From assembly GCA_964035575.1 (NCBI GenBank), contig OZ037911.1, positions 1,054,001 through 1,118,000 on the forward strand: a stretch of DNA of 64,000 nucleotides, read 5' to 3'. Numbering within the stretch: position 1 is the stretch's first letter; every line of letters starts with the position of its first letter. The notes beneath the pieces are model-generated. The model had not been told where the DNA came from. It searched no databases and worked only from the letters and a program-made list of their open reading frames with translations. Source of the stretch: Rhynchopus sp. YZ270_cl-10. Lineage: Eukaryota > Euglenozoa > Diplonemea > Diplonemida > Diplonemidae. Positions 45,326 through 55,966 of the stretch are shown one piece after another. Both the position numbers and the translations under genes were made by a program.

Positions 45326-45335
45326 CTCTTTTTTG
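45137..45335 (+). repeat. GC-rich module M, copy 2, with long T-run
   Basis: The same ordered blocks as 38698-38880, ending in a T-run of more than 35. A third, partial trace (GGCGTAGTGTGTCTTGTCC) is at 45757-45775. Confidence 0.55.
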
Positions 45336-45520
45336 TACTTGGACTAGTTTTTTATGAGAATAGAAAGGAAAAAGGAAGAAATGGAGAAGACAATAAAGAC
45401 AATAAAATGAACAGGAAATGGAAAAGGAAAAAGGAAATGGAAAAATGAAAAGGAAAAAATGATGACCAAAAATGGTCGGTGTTTCAAGTTTTGTATAAAA
45501 GGCGGGCGAAGAGTACGGTA
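45336..45520 (+). promoter_or_regulatory. Promoter-like purine-rich module upstream of the retrotransposon frame
   Basis: TATAAAAG at 45494-45501 followed by GCGGGCGAAGAG, 320 bp upstream of the first ATG of the retrotransposon frame (45814). The earlier copy at 43690-43850 has AATAAAAG instead. Repeated promoter monomers in front of a LINE are known in other lineages. Here this is inference from position. Confidence 0.35.
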
Positions 45521-45813
45521 GAGCCAACAGAGTTTTATACAAAACAAGAAACTGCATTATGTGTTTGTTTTTTATTCTTTTTGATCAATTTGAATACACA
45601 GGCGTCACACTTCTGGGGCAAAAAAAGGAAAAAAAGAAGACCTAATCCTCCTTACTTAAAAGAAGGGAAGGGAGAATAAAAAACACATTGCCTTTGCTTT
45701 GTTGTCTGCAGAATGGTTTGTTTTAGTGCCTCCCCTGGAAAAAGAAAAATGGATTTGGCGTAGTGTGTCTTGTCCTTCTTTGTTTTAGTTTTTTGCTTTT
45801 TGCTTTTTTAAAA

Positions 45814-46220
45814 ATGAGGAGGAAGGCCCTTTTGGGGGCGTTGTGGGTGGTGCTGCATGTCTGCATCAGCAGCAGCAGCAGGAGCTACACCAGCAGCAGC
45901 AGCAGCAACAACAAGAGCAGCAACAGCAGCATATGCTACACCAGCTGCAACTGCAGCAGCAGCAACAGCAGCAACAGCAGCAACAGCAGCAACAGCAGCA
46001 ACAGCAGCAACAGCAGCAACAGCAGCAACAGCAGCAACAGCAGCAACAGCAGCAACAGCAGCAACAGCAGCAACAACAGCAACAGCAGCAACAGCAGCAA
46101 CAGCAGCAACAGCAGCAACAGCAGCAACAGCAGCAACAGCAGCAACAGCAGCAACAGCAGCAACAGCAGCAACAGCAGCAACAGCAGCAACACCAGCAAC
46201 AGCAACAACAGCAACAGCAG

Positions 46221-46252
<32 letters not shown>

Positions 46253-49200
46253 ACAACAGCAACAGCAGCAACAACATAAGCTGCATCAACAGCAGTAGCA
46301 GGAGCACCAACAGCAGGAGGGGCAGCTACAACAGCTTCCTCCTCAGTGGCAGGAGCCCCCTTCCCCCCCTTTTTTACCCCAAAAAGAGGCCTCTTGAGCC
46401 CAACAACCCAAGCAGCTGCAGCTTTGATAGCAGCAACAAATACTTGTGTGGAGGCAACAAAGCAAAGAGCTGTTGTGATAACATCCCACACCCCCCTCTC
46501 CCCCATAATAACCCCAAGAAGAGGCTCTTTATGCCCAAACACATCAGTGGGTGCAACGGTGATAGCAGCAAAAACGAACTCTTCGGAGTCCTGGGTGGGG
46601 TCCCAGTGTCACCCCTGGTGAGCAGTTGCAGCAGTAGCAACAGAACCAGCTGCAGCAACAGCAGCATCAACACCAACATCAGCAGCAACAGTAGCTACAG
46701 CAGCACCAACACCAACAGCAGATGCAACAGCAGCAGACGCCACAGCAGCAGCAACAACATCAGCAGCAACATCAGCAGCAACAGTAGCAACAGCAGCACC
46801 AACACCAACAGCAGACGCTACAGCAGCAGCAGCAACATCAGCAGCAACGGCTGCAACAGCAGCATCAACACCAACATCAGCAGTAACAGTAGCAACAGCA
46901 GCACCAACACCAACAGCAGACGCAACAGCAGCAGCAGCAACATCAGCAACAACAGCAGCAACAGCAGCATCAACACCAACAGCAGATGCAAGAGCAGCAG
47001 ACGCAACAGCAGCAGCAGCAGCAACATCAGCAGCAACAGCAGCATCAACACCAACATCAGCAGCAACAGTAGCAACAGCAGCACCAACACCAACAGCAGA
47101 TGCAAGAGCAGCAGACGCAACAGCAGCAGCAGCAACATCAGCAGCAACATCAGCAGCAGCAGCAGCATCAACACCAACATCAGCAGCAACAGTAGCAACA
47201 GCAGCACCAACACCAACAGCAGCAGCAGCAACATCAGCAGCAACATCAGCAGCAACAGCAGCATCAACACCAACATCAGCAGCAACAGTAGCAACAGCAG
47301 CACCAACACCAACAGCAGACGCAACAGCAGCATCAACACCAACATCAGCAGCAACAGCAGCACCAACACCAACAGCAGATGCAACAGCAGCAGCAGCAAC
47401 ATCAGCAGCAACAGCAACAACAGCAGCATCAACACCAACATCAGCAGCAACAGTAGTAACAGCAGCACCAACACCAACAGCAGATGCAACAGCAGCAGAC
47501 GCAACAGCAGCAGCAACAAAATCAGCAGCAACATCAGCAACAGCAGCATCAACACCTGCAGCGGACGCATCAACATCAGCTGCAACGGCAAGAACAACGT
47601 AGGGGGTGGTGAGCGAGGTATGCTGGTGTTCGGGGTCAGCCTTGTGGGGCGAGAAGGACAGAGTGGCTGTGTGATGATGCGGGTGTGGCAAAAGGGGTGT
47701 GTACAGATAGAGTGTTGGTTCGACTGGTGGTGCAACCTCTGGGAGGTCTTCTCCTCCTTGCGTCAACCTGACCCCTGCTGGGTAGCCGAGGCACCTGAGT
47801 GGGGAGTGTTTGTGTCGTTCGCGGTCCTGGATCTGTGGAAGGACAGACGCGCCCCTACCCTCAGTCATCTCATTTTGTGGCTAGTGGGCAGGAGGACCAG
47901 GAGGACGCGACGAGGACACCGGTCCTTGAACTGGACCAAGTCACAGGCGGGCAGGCTCCGTCGGCGCAAGGCGCCCTGCAATCGTCCGCCCTCTCCGGCA
48001 GCGCACCCAGTTTTCCGCAGGTTCAGGGTCGCCGATGCGTTGAGAGGTGCTTTGCAGTGTGTGGCCATCTGGGTTCTGGTTTTTGTGGGGTCTGAGCTTG
48101 GGAGGTCAGCGCCACATGTTTTGGGTTGCGCGCTAGTTCGGGACGCGGAGGTGCTGGGGGTGGGTCTGCTGCGGGGACTGTGCCGCGTACGGAGGGGGTG
48201 GCGGTGGCTGGAAGGGGCGAGCGAGCGAGTGCGCCGATGGACCGGAGGGATCCGAGTGGCTGCCAGCTTGGTGAGGGCCAGTGTGATAGGGGTGGGTCAG
48301 TTGTCGGTGCGTGCAGCCGAGTGGGTGTGGGTTGCATGGTCCGCAGGTGGTTGTTTGGCGGGTTTTGTGGCACTGGTCGGCGTCGCGCGCCCGCTTGGCT
48401 GGGTTCTTCTCTTGGAGGTGCGCCGTGTGGCAGCACGCAGGTGGACTCGTAGGATCGGGATGGCATTTGGCATGCTGGCGGTGTCCCTACTGGTCTTGCT
48501 GTCGCTGTTGTGGCGAGCGGTGACGCCCTGGGACCTGCGCCCTGCCCCTGCTGTTCCGGAGCACCCGGTAAGCTTGTCCCCGTTTGCGTTGACCGGTGGG
48601 TGCGCAAACGTGAACGCTCCTGCGTATACAGAGCAGGCGGTGTCTGTGGACGCGACTCTGGCGAAGTTTGGAGCTAAACGCATCCCCAACGTGTCTACTA
48701 ATGATTGTGGTTATGTGGCACTACACCTCTGGGACCACGACACGCAGCCGGACGTGAGGGCAATGCGCAAGCAGCTGTATGACACAGCAGTGGAGGTGTC
48801 GAACCGCCTGGTGCAGGTGCTGGGGTCGCAGGAGGCCATGACGGAGTTTGCCAATGGTGTGACCGGCGAGGCCCACCTCAACCACTTGGGGCTTCAGCTC
48901 ACCGCGACAGCATCCCGCATCAACATCGTGGTGGTGCAGGCGTCGGAAGAGAACCCCCTCGTGCGCATCACCCCTGGTAGCAAAAGAGTCGCCAAGTCGT
49001 ACGCGGAGAGCTTCCAAGCGAAACTTCCCACGGTCGTCATCGCTCTCTGTGACTCTCACTTTGAGGCAGTGGAGCTTGTCCCGGAGGTGGGGAAGACCAA
49101 GGAGGGGATGGCAGAGAAGATGAGGAAGGAGGCTCGGCAGGCAGTGCTGGACACAGCGCATTTGGATGGCATCATCCCCACCAACACCACCACCACCGCC

Positions 49201-50481
49201 CCCCTGGCTACCAAGCTGGGACACATCAATGCGGATCGGGTGTTCTGCCCCTTTGATGGTTGCAGAGCGGGAATTTTGTCTTCGAGTGATGCGGTCGGGG
49301 GCCTGTCTCGTAAGGGCTTGCTGCAGCATATGCGTCGCCACCAGGCGGATGGAGCGTACATCCCCGACGAGCTGTTGGGCCACTTGGGCATGTCGCGCTG
49401 TGCGAACGATCAGTGCGACATGCTATTGCCGCAGAGCAAGGAGGTCTGCAACACCTGTACGGTGCACTTTGGCGAAGAAGGCTTCACCGCTCCGTCTCCC
49501 TCCAGTCGAGGAATGCTGACAGATCAGGATGACCTCCCCTCCTTTGAAGTCATGGGGACCACCAGGATCCAGCTGAAGGGCGGGTGCCCAGACAAACACC
49601 TACAGCTGTACAGCGAGCTCTTCCTGAGGGTCCTCATGGACATCCTGGAGTACCAGGACGAGGTGGCCTGGAAGCGCCTTGCACTGTTCTTCACAGTGTT
49701 GCACCGGACACGGACAGAACGAGGGGGCAAGGACCAGGAGCGACGTTTGACGAGCACCTGGGGGAAGGACTTGGAGGCTTGGGAGGCTGGCCAGTATGTC
49801 GCCCTGTGGGAGCAAACGGTAGAGGAGCGGAAGCCAAGGCCCTCGGGGTGGTCGGATGAAGACACTGACGAAGGGAGACGGAAGCGCACCATCGCCAAAG
49901 CGAGAGCAGGACTCCCGAGCCAGGCCATGTCATGCGCTACCAGCGACGGCCTCGCCCCACAGACACCGGCGACGCTGGAAAAGCTTCAGACGAAGCACCC
50001 AGCCGCTGCCGACTCCAAGGCCCTGGAGCAGGCGGATTGGCCCCAGCCTCAGGAGGTCCCACCGGTGACAGTGGTGGAGGTGATGAAGGCCCTGCGGAGC
50101 ATGCCGAAGTCATCGGCGGCGGGTCCCTCGAACGTGACGGGCGCGCACCTTCGTACACTTTGCCTACAGAGGCGGGCTAAGGGCACTTTGGCAGCGCTGG
50201 CCGCAGTGTTGACGTCTTTGGCACGAGGAAATGCTCCAGTGGAGGTGGCTGAGTTCTTCGCCGGCGCTAACTTGGTGGCTCTCCGGAAGCCTGCAAAGGG
50301 GCCGGGCCTGGAGGAGGACGTGCGACCGATTGCGGTTGGGGACACTCTCCGCAGACTGGTGGGAAAGATTCTGTCGGCGCGAGTGCGGGTGCCTGCTAGG
50401 ACGCTTCTTCTTCGAGGGAACCAGGTGGGGGTGGCAACGGCAAGGGGGGCGGCAGTGGCGACTGATGTTATCTCGCAGTAG
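45814..50481 (+). CDS. Retrotransposon polyprotein, first part (Ser/Asn-rich, OTU-like, zinc finger, start of RT)
   Basis: 1555 codons from the first in-frame ATG to TAG. Residues ~16-590 are mostly Ser/Asn encoded by AGC/AAC in CAG/CAA-type repeats. ~590-940 is GC-rich, of unclear nature, with hydrophobic stretches. An OTU-like domain spans ~945-1090, with TNDCGYVALHLW (Cys nucleophile, 48703-48711) and DSHFEAVE (His, near 49054). A C2H2 finger CPFDGC...HMRRH is at 49246-49341, then a Cys pair set at 49399-49470. RT entry motifs are SSAAGPSNVTGAHL (50110) and EDVRPIAVGDTLRRLVGK (50318). The frame stops inside the RT just before motif A. Translation may start well downstream of 45814. Confidence 0.75.
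45863..47590 (+). repeat. CAG/CAA-type trinucleotide region
   Basis: 45863-46295 is mostly (CAGCAA)n, poly-Gln in one frame, Ser/Asn in the retrotransposon frame and Ala/Thr in the third. 46620-47590 is a 60-100-bp higher-order pattern of CAG, CAA, CAC and CATCAA codon-like steps. The non-repeat spacer 46300-46620 stays open in the Ser/Asn frame. A minus-strand frame of 419 codons (46609-47868), Ala/Val-rich, is also open. Confidence 0.85.
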
Positions 50482-50483
50482 GA

Positions 50484-52313
50484 AAAGGTAAAGTCATTTT
50501 GAAAATTGACTACCGTAACGCGTTCAACTGCGTAGACCGCCTGTCGATGCTAAGAGCGGTCGACGCGAACCTCCCCGAGCTGGCCCCATGGGTGCGATGG
50601 TGTTACCTGGAGCCCTCCAGCCTGTTTTATGGTGGGGATACCATAAGGTCACAGCGCGGAGCTCAACAAGGAGATCCCTTGGGCCCGCTTCTCTTCTCCC
50701 TGACCATCCACCAGATGGCGCTAGAGCTGAAGGGGCACCCAGGCCTGGATGGGACTTTGTGGTACCTCGATGACGGCTCTCTGCGGGGGTCCCCTAAGGC
50801 GGTTTTTGAGGCGTACCAGGTTCTGTGCACTCGTAGCTCCGAACTGGGGTTGGAGGTGAACGCGAACAAGTGTGAGCTCATCTCCACTGGTGGCGTCTCC
50901 AAGGAGGATCTCGAGGCCGTGGGGTTCACGTTGAACGAGGGTGGACAGGACGCCATGGGTGAAGGCGGGTTCCGGCTGTTGGATGTGGATGGGTTCGACT
51001 TCTTGGGCATCCCCATTGGGTCTGTGGCTTTCTGCGAGGAGTACATGGCCCAGAAGGTGGACGATTCCCGCCGCAACCTGGAAGCCCTTGTGGACCTCGG
51101 GGACTCCCAGGCAGCCTTCTACGTACTGAGATACTGCGAAGGCTACTGCCGCATGGTGTTCTACATGCGGGGGATCCCACAGTGCGCGGAGTACCTGACG
51201 GCCTTTGACGACCTGATCGACAGGTGCCTGGCTGCGCTTCTGCATGACCCGGATGGGGCGCTGCCGGAGTTGGCAAGGGCGCAGGCGGCGCTTCCTGTGG
51301 CGCTTGGGGGGCTGGGTATCCGTCGCACCGTGGACCATCGGACAGCTGCGTCCCTCGCCTCTCAGTCAGGGAACCTGCAACTGTCGCAGGCCTTGGACCC
51401 TGCCTTCACCTGGGATGAGGAGAGATGGAACAGCGCGGCTGAGGAGTACAACTCCAGGGTACCGGTGGCGTTTCACGTGGACAGGGCCCAGCCGAAGAAG
51501 ATCCTGGAGCAGCAGAGTCTGTCATCTGCGGTGATTGACGCCCAGGCAGACAAGTTGATGCAACAGCTCTGCATGCGAGACCGAGCACGGATGAAGTCCC
51601 TTCTCCTGCCGCTTTCCGGGACGTACCTCACGGCGACACCCTCAGCAAGGAACCAGATGTCTTCAGCGGATTTTGCGGTTGTGACCCGTTTCCGACTAGG
51701 GGTGGCCATCCATGCGGAGGGAACGACTTGCTCGGCATGTCAGGGGGGGCAGAAAAGGGTTGTCATGGACTCCTTTGGCGACCACACCTTTGGCTGCCCC
51801 TACTCCAAACACCGCGTCGCCCGCCACAACGCCTTGCGGGATTCGGTGTACCGAGCTGCTCAAGGGGCGGGCTTGGACCCTGCTTTGGAGGAGACCGTGC
51901 GAGTGGAGTTGGAGTCGAAGAAGCGGCCAGGCGACGTCTACCTCCCAGTAGGAGTGGCGGAAAATGGACCTCGTTGTTTGGACATCACCCACGTGTGCCC
52001 CACCTTGCCTTCCTACAGAACAGGGGCCTCGAAGTTTGTGGGCTGGTCGGCGAAGAACCAGGGCCAGGTCAAACGGGAGAAGCACGAGCGGGATTTGAAC
52101 AAGATCAATACCAAGTTCTCCCCTATTGTGTTTGAAGCCTTCGGGGGTGCAGGCGACGAGGCGAACCTCTTGATTGCGCAGCTTGGAGGCCTGACGACGG
52201 GACAGACGTCGCACCTGACAGGGTCGGCAGAGTTGCGCATCCGGACGAAAATCGGAAAAATGACGATTTTTTGGTCAAAATATTTTTCACAGAAAATCGA
52301 ATTTTACTATTAA
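50484..52313 (+). CDS. Retrotransposon polyprotein, second part (RT catalytic core and restriction-like endonuclease)
   Basis: This frame continues the RT in a different phase from 45814-50481. The change falls near 50475-50484, where the other frame ends in TDVISQ and this one reads GKGKVILKIDYRNAFN. Motif A has Asp at KIDYRNAFN (50502-50528). GAQQGDPLGPLLFSL is at 50658, the catalytic YLDDG near 50761, and FLGIPIG near 51001. C-terminal part: CSAC...FGDHTFGC (51730-51800), RHNALRD, then RPGDV (51925) and LDITHV (51976) as the PD-(D/E)xK core, with Lys residues downstream. The last ~25 residues run into the AT-rich tail repeat. No separate start codon is needed; one base lost or gained, or programmed frameshifting, would explain the split. 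Confidence 0.85.
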   Translation, partial: KGKVILKIDYRNAFNCVDRLSMLRAVDANLPELAPWVRWCYLEPSSLFYGGDTIRSQRGAQQGDPLGPLLFSLTIHQMALELKGHPGLDGTLWYLDDGSLRGSPKAVFEAYQVLCTRSSELGLEVNANKCELISTGGVSKEDLEAVGFTLNEGGQDAMGEGGFRLLDVDGFDFLGIPIGSVAFCEEYMAQKVDDSRRNLEALVDLGDSQAAFYVLRYCEGYCRMVFYMRGIPQCAEYLTAFDDLIDRCLAALLHDPDGALPELARAQAALPVALGGLGIRRTVDHRTAASLASQSGNLQLSQALDPAFTWDEERWNSAAEEYNSRVPVAFHVDRAQPKKILEQQSLSSAVIDAQADKLMQQLCMRDRARMKSLLLPLSGTYLTATPSARNQMSSADFAVVTRFRLGVAIHAEGTTCSACQGGQKRVVMDSFGDHTFGCPYSKHRVARHNALRDSVYRAAQGAGLDPALEETVRVELESKKRPGDVYLPVGVAENGPRCLDITHVCPTLPSYRTGASKFVGWSAKNQGQVKREKHERDLNKINTKFSPIVFEAFGGAGDEANLLIAQLGGLTTGQTSHLTGSAELRIRTKIGKMTIFWSKYFSQKIEFYY

Positions 52314-52998
52314 GATTGGCTTTGGGCATGACCCAGTAAGGTTACTATGGGCCCCATGGGACATATAGACCCGAATACCAGGCCGTATTTTCAAAAAGTT
52401 GATAATCCCAGTATATGGTATGGCCCTGTGGTACGAAATTTTTGGCCGAAAAAATCGACCAAAAAATCGTCATTTTTGGGGGTCACGGTGACAAAAAGTT
52501 GCATTTTTTCACGAAAAATGGTCGGAATGTGACTTGAATGGGCTCTAATGGGTATATTATGCACATAGCATACCTAAATTATGTCGATATTACACCGGCC
52601 GAGCCGAAAAAATCGATTTTCTGGGTGTGCAAAACTGTAAAAATGACGAAAATCGGAAAAATGACGATTTTTTGGTCAAAATATTTTTCACAGAAAATCG
52701 AATTTTACTATTAAGATTGGCTTTGGGCATGACCCAGTAAGGTTACTATGGGCCCCATGGGACATATAGACCCGAATACCAGGCCGTACTTTCAAAAAGC
52801 TGATAATCCCAGTATATGGTATGGCCCTGTGGTACGAAATTTTTGGCCGAAAAAATCGACCAAAAAATCGTCATTTTTGGGGGTCACGGTGACAAAAAGT
52901 TGCATTTTTTCACGAAAAATGGTCGGAATGTGACTTGAATGGGCTCTAATGGGTATATTATGCACATAACATACCTAAATTATGTCGATATTTCACCC
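52244..52998 (+). repeat. Retrotransposon 3' tail: 401-bp unit, 1.9 copies
   Basis: 52244 and 52645 both begin GACGAAAATCGGAAAAATGA. The copies differ by only a few bases (for example CCGTATTTTC against CCGTACTTTC). The second copy breaks off after TATGTCGATATTTCACCC, exactly at the start of duplication unit 2. AT-rich, no poly(A). Confidence 0.9.
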
Positions 52999-55594
52999 GA
53001 TGCCCAAATTGTGAAAAATCGCCCATTTTTTACGTTTTTAGACATGTTTCAGTGTAAATCGTTAAGGAAACCAGTTTTGGACATGGCTGCTAACAGAGCT
53101 GCACTCATATAAGTTGGGTTCTACTAGGACTTTTTGCTCGATTTTTTTTTCTTTGAAAAGATTTTGTGATCAATCTTTCAAATAACGCCATTTTCGGACA
53201 ACAATAATTAACGGGTTTTTCCTCGGCCGGCCGAATTAGTCAAAAACCAAAAAGTGGATTTTATGCTTACCTCATTTCGGGGATAACATTTTTTTTCGAA
53301 AAAAACTTAAAAAAATGGAATTGAAAGCCGTGTTCAAAATCTTTCAATTGCGGCCAGGTACGATCAAAAATTTGCATCTGGGGTCCCCTTACCGGTTGGA
53401 GAGCCCCAAAAACCAAAACTCAAAAGTGGCTTGAAAAAACGGCTTGGGAGGTTTAGGGTTAAAAAATATAATATAATATTATTTTGGGTTTTTGAGTAGC
53501 CCTGTAGAATTCCCTCTTCCCTGTATTGCATTACCATACGGGAACAAGAGAAGGACCTCACCGAGTGTTTTAGCTTTTAGTTTTCTGGGCCTTTTCCAAA
53601 ATGGGCCAATGTGTGGTGTCCCCTGCAACAGCGGGCGCACCACCAGAACACTATTCACACTTTCCTGGTAGCAAAGGCATTTAGACGCGCACACTGGATG
53701 CACATCTTTTAAGTTATTTTTGGGCTGCGAGTTCCCCATAATTTTTTGTTGTTGTGACTTTGCCATCCATCTGTGCTGAAAATCACTTTTTGAGCCTTTT
53801 TTGTTCCCCTGAGTGATGCGGGGGGGTGGGTTTTTATGATTTTTTATGGATTTTTATGGGTTTTAACGTTTCCCCCCGGGTTTTGTTCGTTTGGACACAG
53901 GCTGAGAAACCCGCCTGAAGACGTCGTTGGGCATCTTCACAGTCCGCCAAGGTATTTTGTTTTTCGAACTTTTCTGATCGTTTTTAATCATATTTTCATC
54001 CAAAATTTAAAAAGAAAAAAAAACGTGGTCTGGCAGAGCCAACGAAGCTCCAACTGAAGCTACAAAAAATGTCCACGAGGTAAAAAAAAGTGAACGAAAT
54101 TCTTTGAATCTGTTTGTCTTTTTTGGTTCTAAAATACAAGGAAATAAAACCCATAAAAAATCCATAAAAATCCACGGGGGTTGTATTTTGCTGGGACCCA
54201 GGGTTTTAACATCGCTGGTTCCCCTCCCTCCCCTCTCCTCCCCTCCAAAGTTTCCCAAGTTTGTGTTTTGCCTTTGCCTCTCTTTTTAATGGCCTCGGTG
54301 CACTGTCTATGGAGTGTTACCCTGTTAATTGCACAGGGCAGGCGACTGTTATCTTCATCTTCATTTACTCTGATTTGCCGTTTGGCTACCTCGCAACGCA
54401 TACAGCAAACCAAACGAAGCAGTCGGGTCCCCATAATGATTGACAGCTGTCAGACAGACGACCTGTAAACCCTGTAGACCGCCACATTCTAAGCAAAGGC
54501 ACAGTTGAACAACACAGAGCAACAGAAGTAAAATGTATCAATGACTCATTGCTTCTCTCATTGCTCAAAAAGCTCCCCTCCCTCCCTCTTCCTTTTTGTT
54601 GGCTGTCCTGCACCCATTTCTCACCTTTCTTAACAAATTGTGTTGCTAGCTTTCGTTCTTTTTTGTGGTGACGCGAGGCTTTTTATTTCTATGTGCCAGG
54701 TGAGACACATATCATCTTTCAATTTTTTATTTATATTTTCCGTCGATGTGAGAAAAGAGAAATTATTGAGGAGATACACGATAAACGAAAAAGTGTTTTC
54801 TTGTCTTTCATTTTATGCTTTATGCTTCACTGTCATATCCTGAAGTCGCTTTTTTATTTTTTTTTTTTTTTGGGTCAGATAAATCGTGGACTGTTTGCAA
54901 CAATGTTTCCGGCCAGGCAGACCCGAAAGGGTCGCAGGCTGGCCCAATGCATTTCAGCTGGCGTTTTTCAACCTGTATCTTTGCATGTTTCAACTTCACG
55001 GTGATGATGCAGGGTTTTTGGTGATATGATTGATTACAGTAGCATGTCATAGTATATCACCGAAAACGTTAGTAACATCATCACCGCACCAGATCTGCAC
55101 CATGGACTCGTAATGACATTATGTGACGAGCGACAACGGCAAAAAACGTGGGAAATTACGCGCGCAATACGTCGTCAATGACGTGGACACCCCCTTGTCA
55201 TGACGAGGGGTGCCCTCGTAAAGACGTCGGCCTGCCACACGTAATGTCCTTACGAGGCCACGGTGCGCACCAGATCTTCTGTAATCCATGAGCTAGTTTT
55301 TTGTTTTTAACTTTACAAAATACCTTCTCGATTATTCCCGTGTTTACAGATTTGCGATTATTGTTTGCCCCACAAAAGATTATCCTTTTAAATTTTATCG
55401 ATCTTTCATAGAATTCCAAGAAAAAGACCCCGCCATGGCTCTGCTGAAGTTGCCATCCTGGACCTTTTGACGGTTCCATTGCAGAAAAAAAAGAACCATA
55501 GATTTCCCGCTTTTAACACCCTAGCCAAATGGCTCTTTCTCCCAGCTGAATTGTTCGTGAAGTTTCAGGATAAGAGGGACCACTATGTTACACA

Positions 55595-55777
55595 ACACAC
55601 TTGTGCTTTACACAACACACTACAACACACTTGTGCTTTCTTTTTAACCCCTCCCTTCTTTTTCCTCCCCCTTTCCTTTATTTTTGTGAGCCTTGTACGC
55701 CTCCGCAGTGCGGTCCCTGGGCAACGGTTGATGGTGCAGGCCGCGAAGCGCAAGACGTAGTGTGTCTTGCCCTTATT
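55595..55777 (+). repeat. GC-rich module M, copy 1 of unit 2
   Basis: Identical by eye to 38698-38880. Confidence 0.55.
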
Positions 55778-55966
55778 CCTTTTTGATTTTTGTTTTCTTT
55801 TTCTTTTTCTTTTTGTTTTCTGTGGTGAAGATGTGCAGATGGAGAGCCCATGGGCTGCAGCGCTCCTGTGTGGAGCCACGGATGACGGTGGGGTCTGCAT
55901 TGCCCAACTGTACCGTCAGCGCAAGAAGCGATCGAGCAGCAACAACAGCAGTGCCACGAAAGCTTC

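Larger units (their letters stand above)
36102..52998 (+). repeat. Tandem duplication, unit 1 (16,897 bp)
   Basis: From 36102 the sequence matches 52999 onward base for base at a constant offset of 16,897, changed only by satellite length: -24 bp after the AGCTCCTT array, -175 after ACACAGT, -40 after CACAGAAAAA, and +72 in the CAGCAA array. I found one substitution in the first kilobase (36313 T, 53210 A). The right-hand junction lies in the retrotransposon tail at 52998/52999, with no obvious microhomology beyond a base or two. Confidence 0.95.
45814..52998 (+). mobile_element. Non-LTR retrotransposon, restriction-like-endonuclease type, with OTU protease
   Basis: Coding blocks in order: Ser/Asn-rich repeat region, OTU-like cysteine protease, zinc finger(s), reverse transcriptase, CCHC, PD-(D/E)xK endonuclease, then a tandem 3' tail. 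A C-terminal restriction-like endonuclease is the mark of the R2/R4/CRE-type LINEs. No LTRs, integrase or RNase H were seen, and there is no apurinic-type endonuclease upstream. The true 5' end is unknown and could lie far upstream, even at 36102. The 3' end lies at the duplication junction. Confidence 0.85.

Noticed and set aside
45808-46542. Minus-strand poly-Ala/Val and poly-Leu frames over the CAG region
   Set aside because: A complement of CAG/CAA repeats is open by composition. The longer 419-codon frame is kept only as an observation.
45814-52998. LTR retrotransposon or other virus-like element
   Set aside because: No long terminal repeats, integrase, RNase H or aspartic protease. The RT motif set and the C-terminal restriction-like endonuclease mark a non-LTR element.
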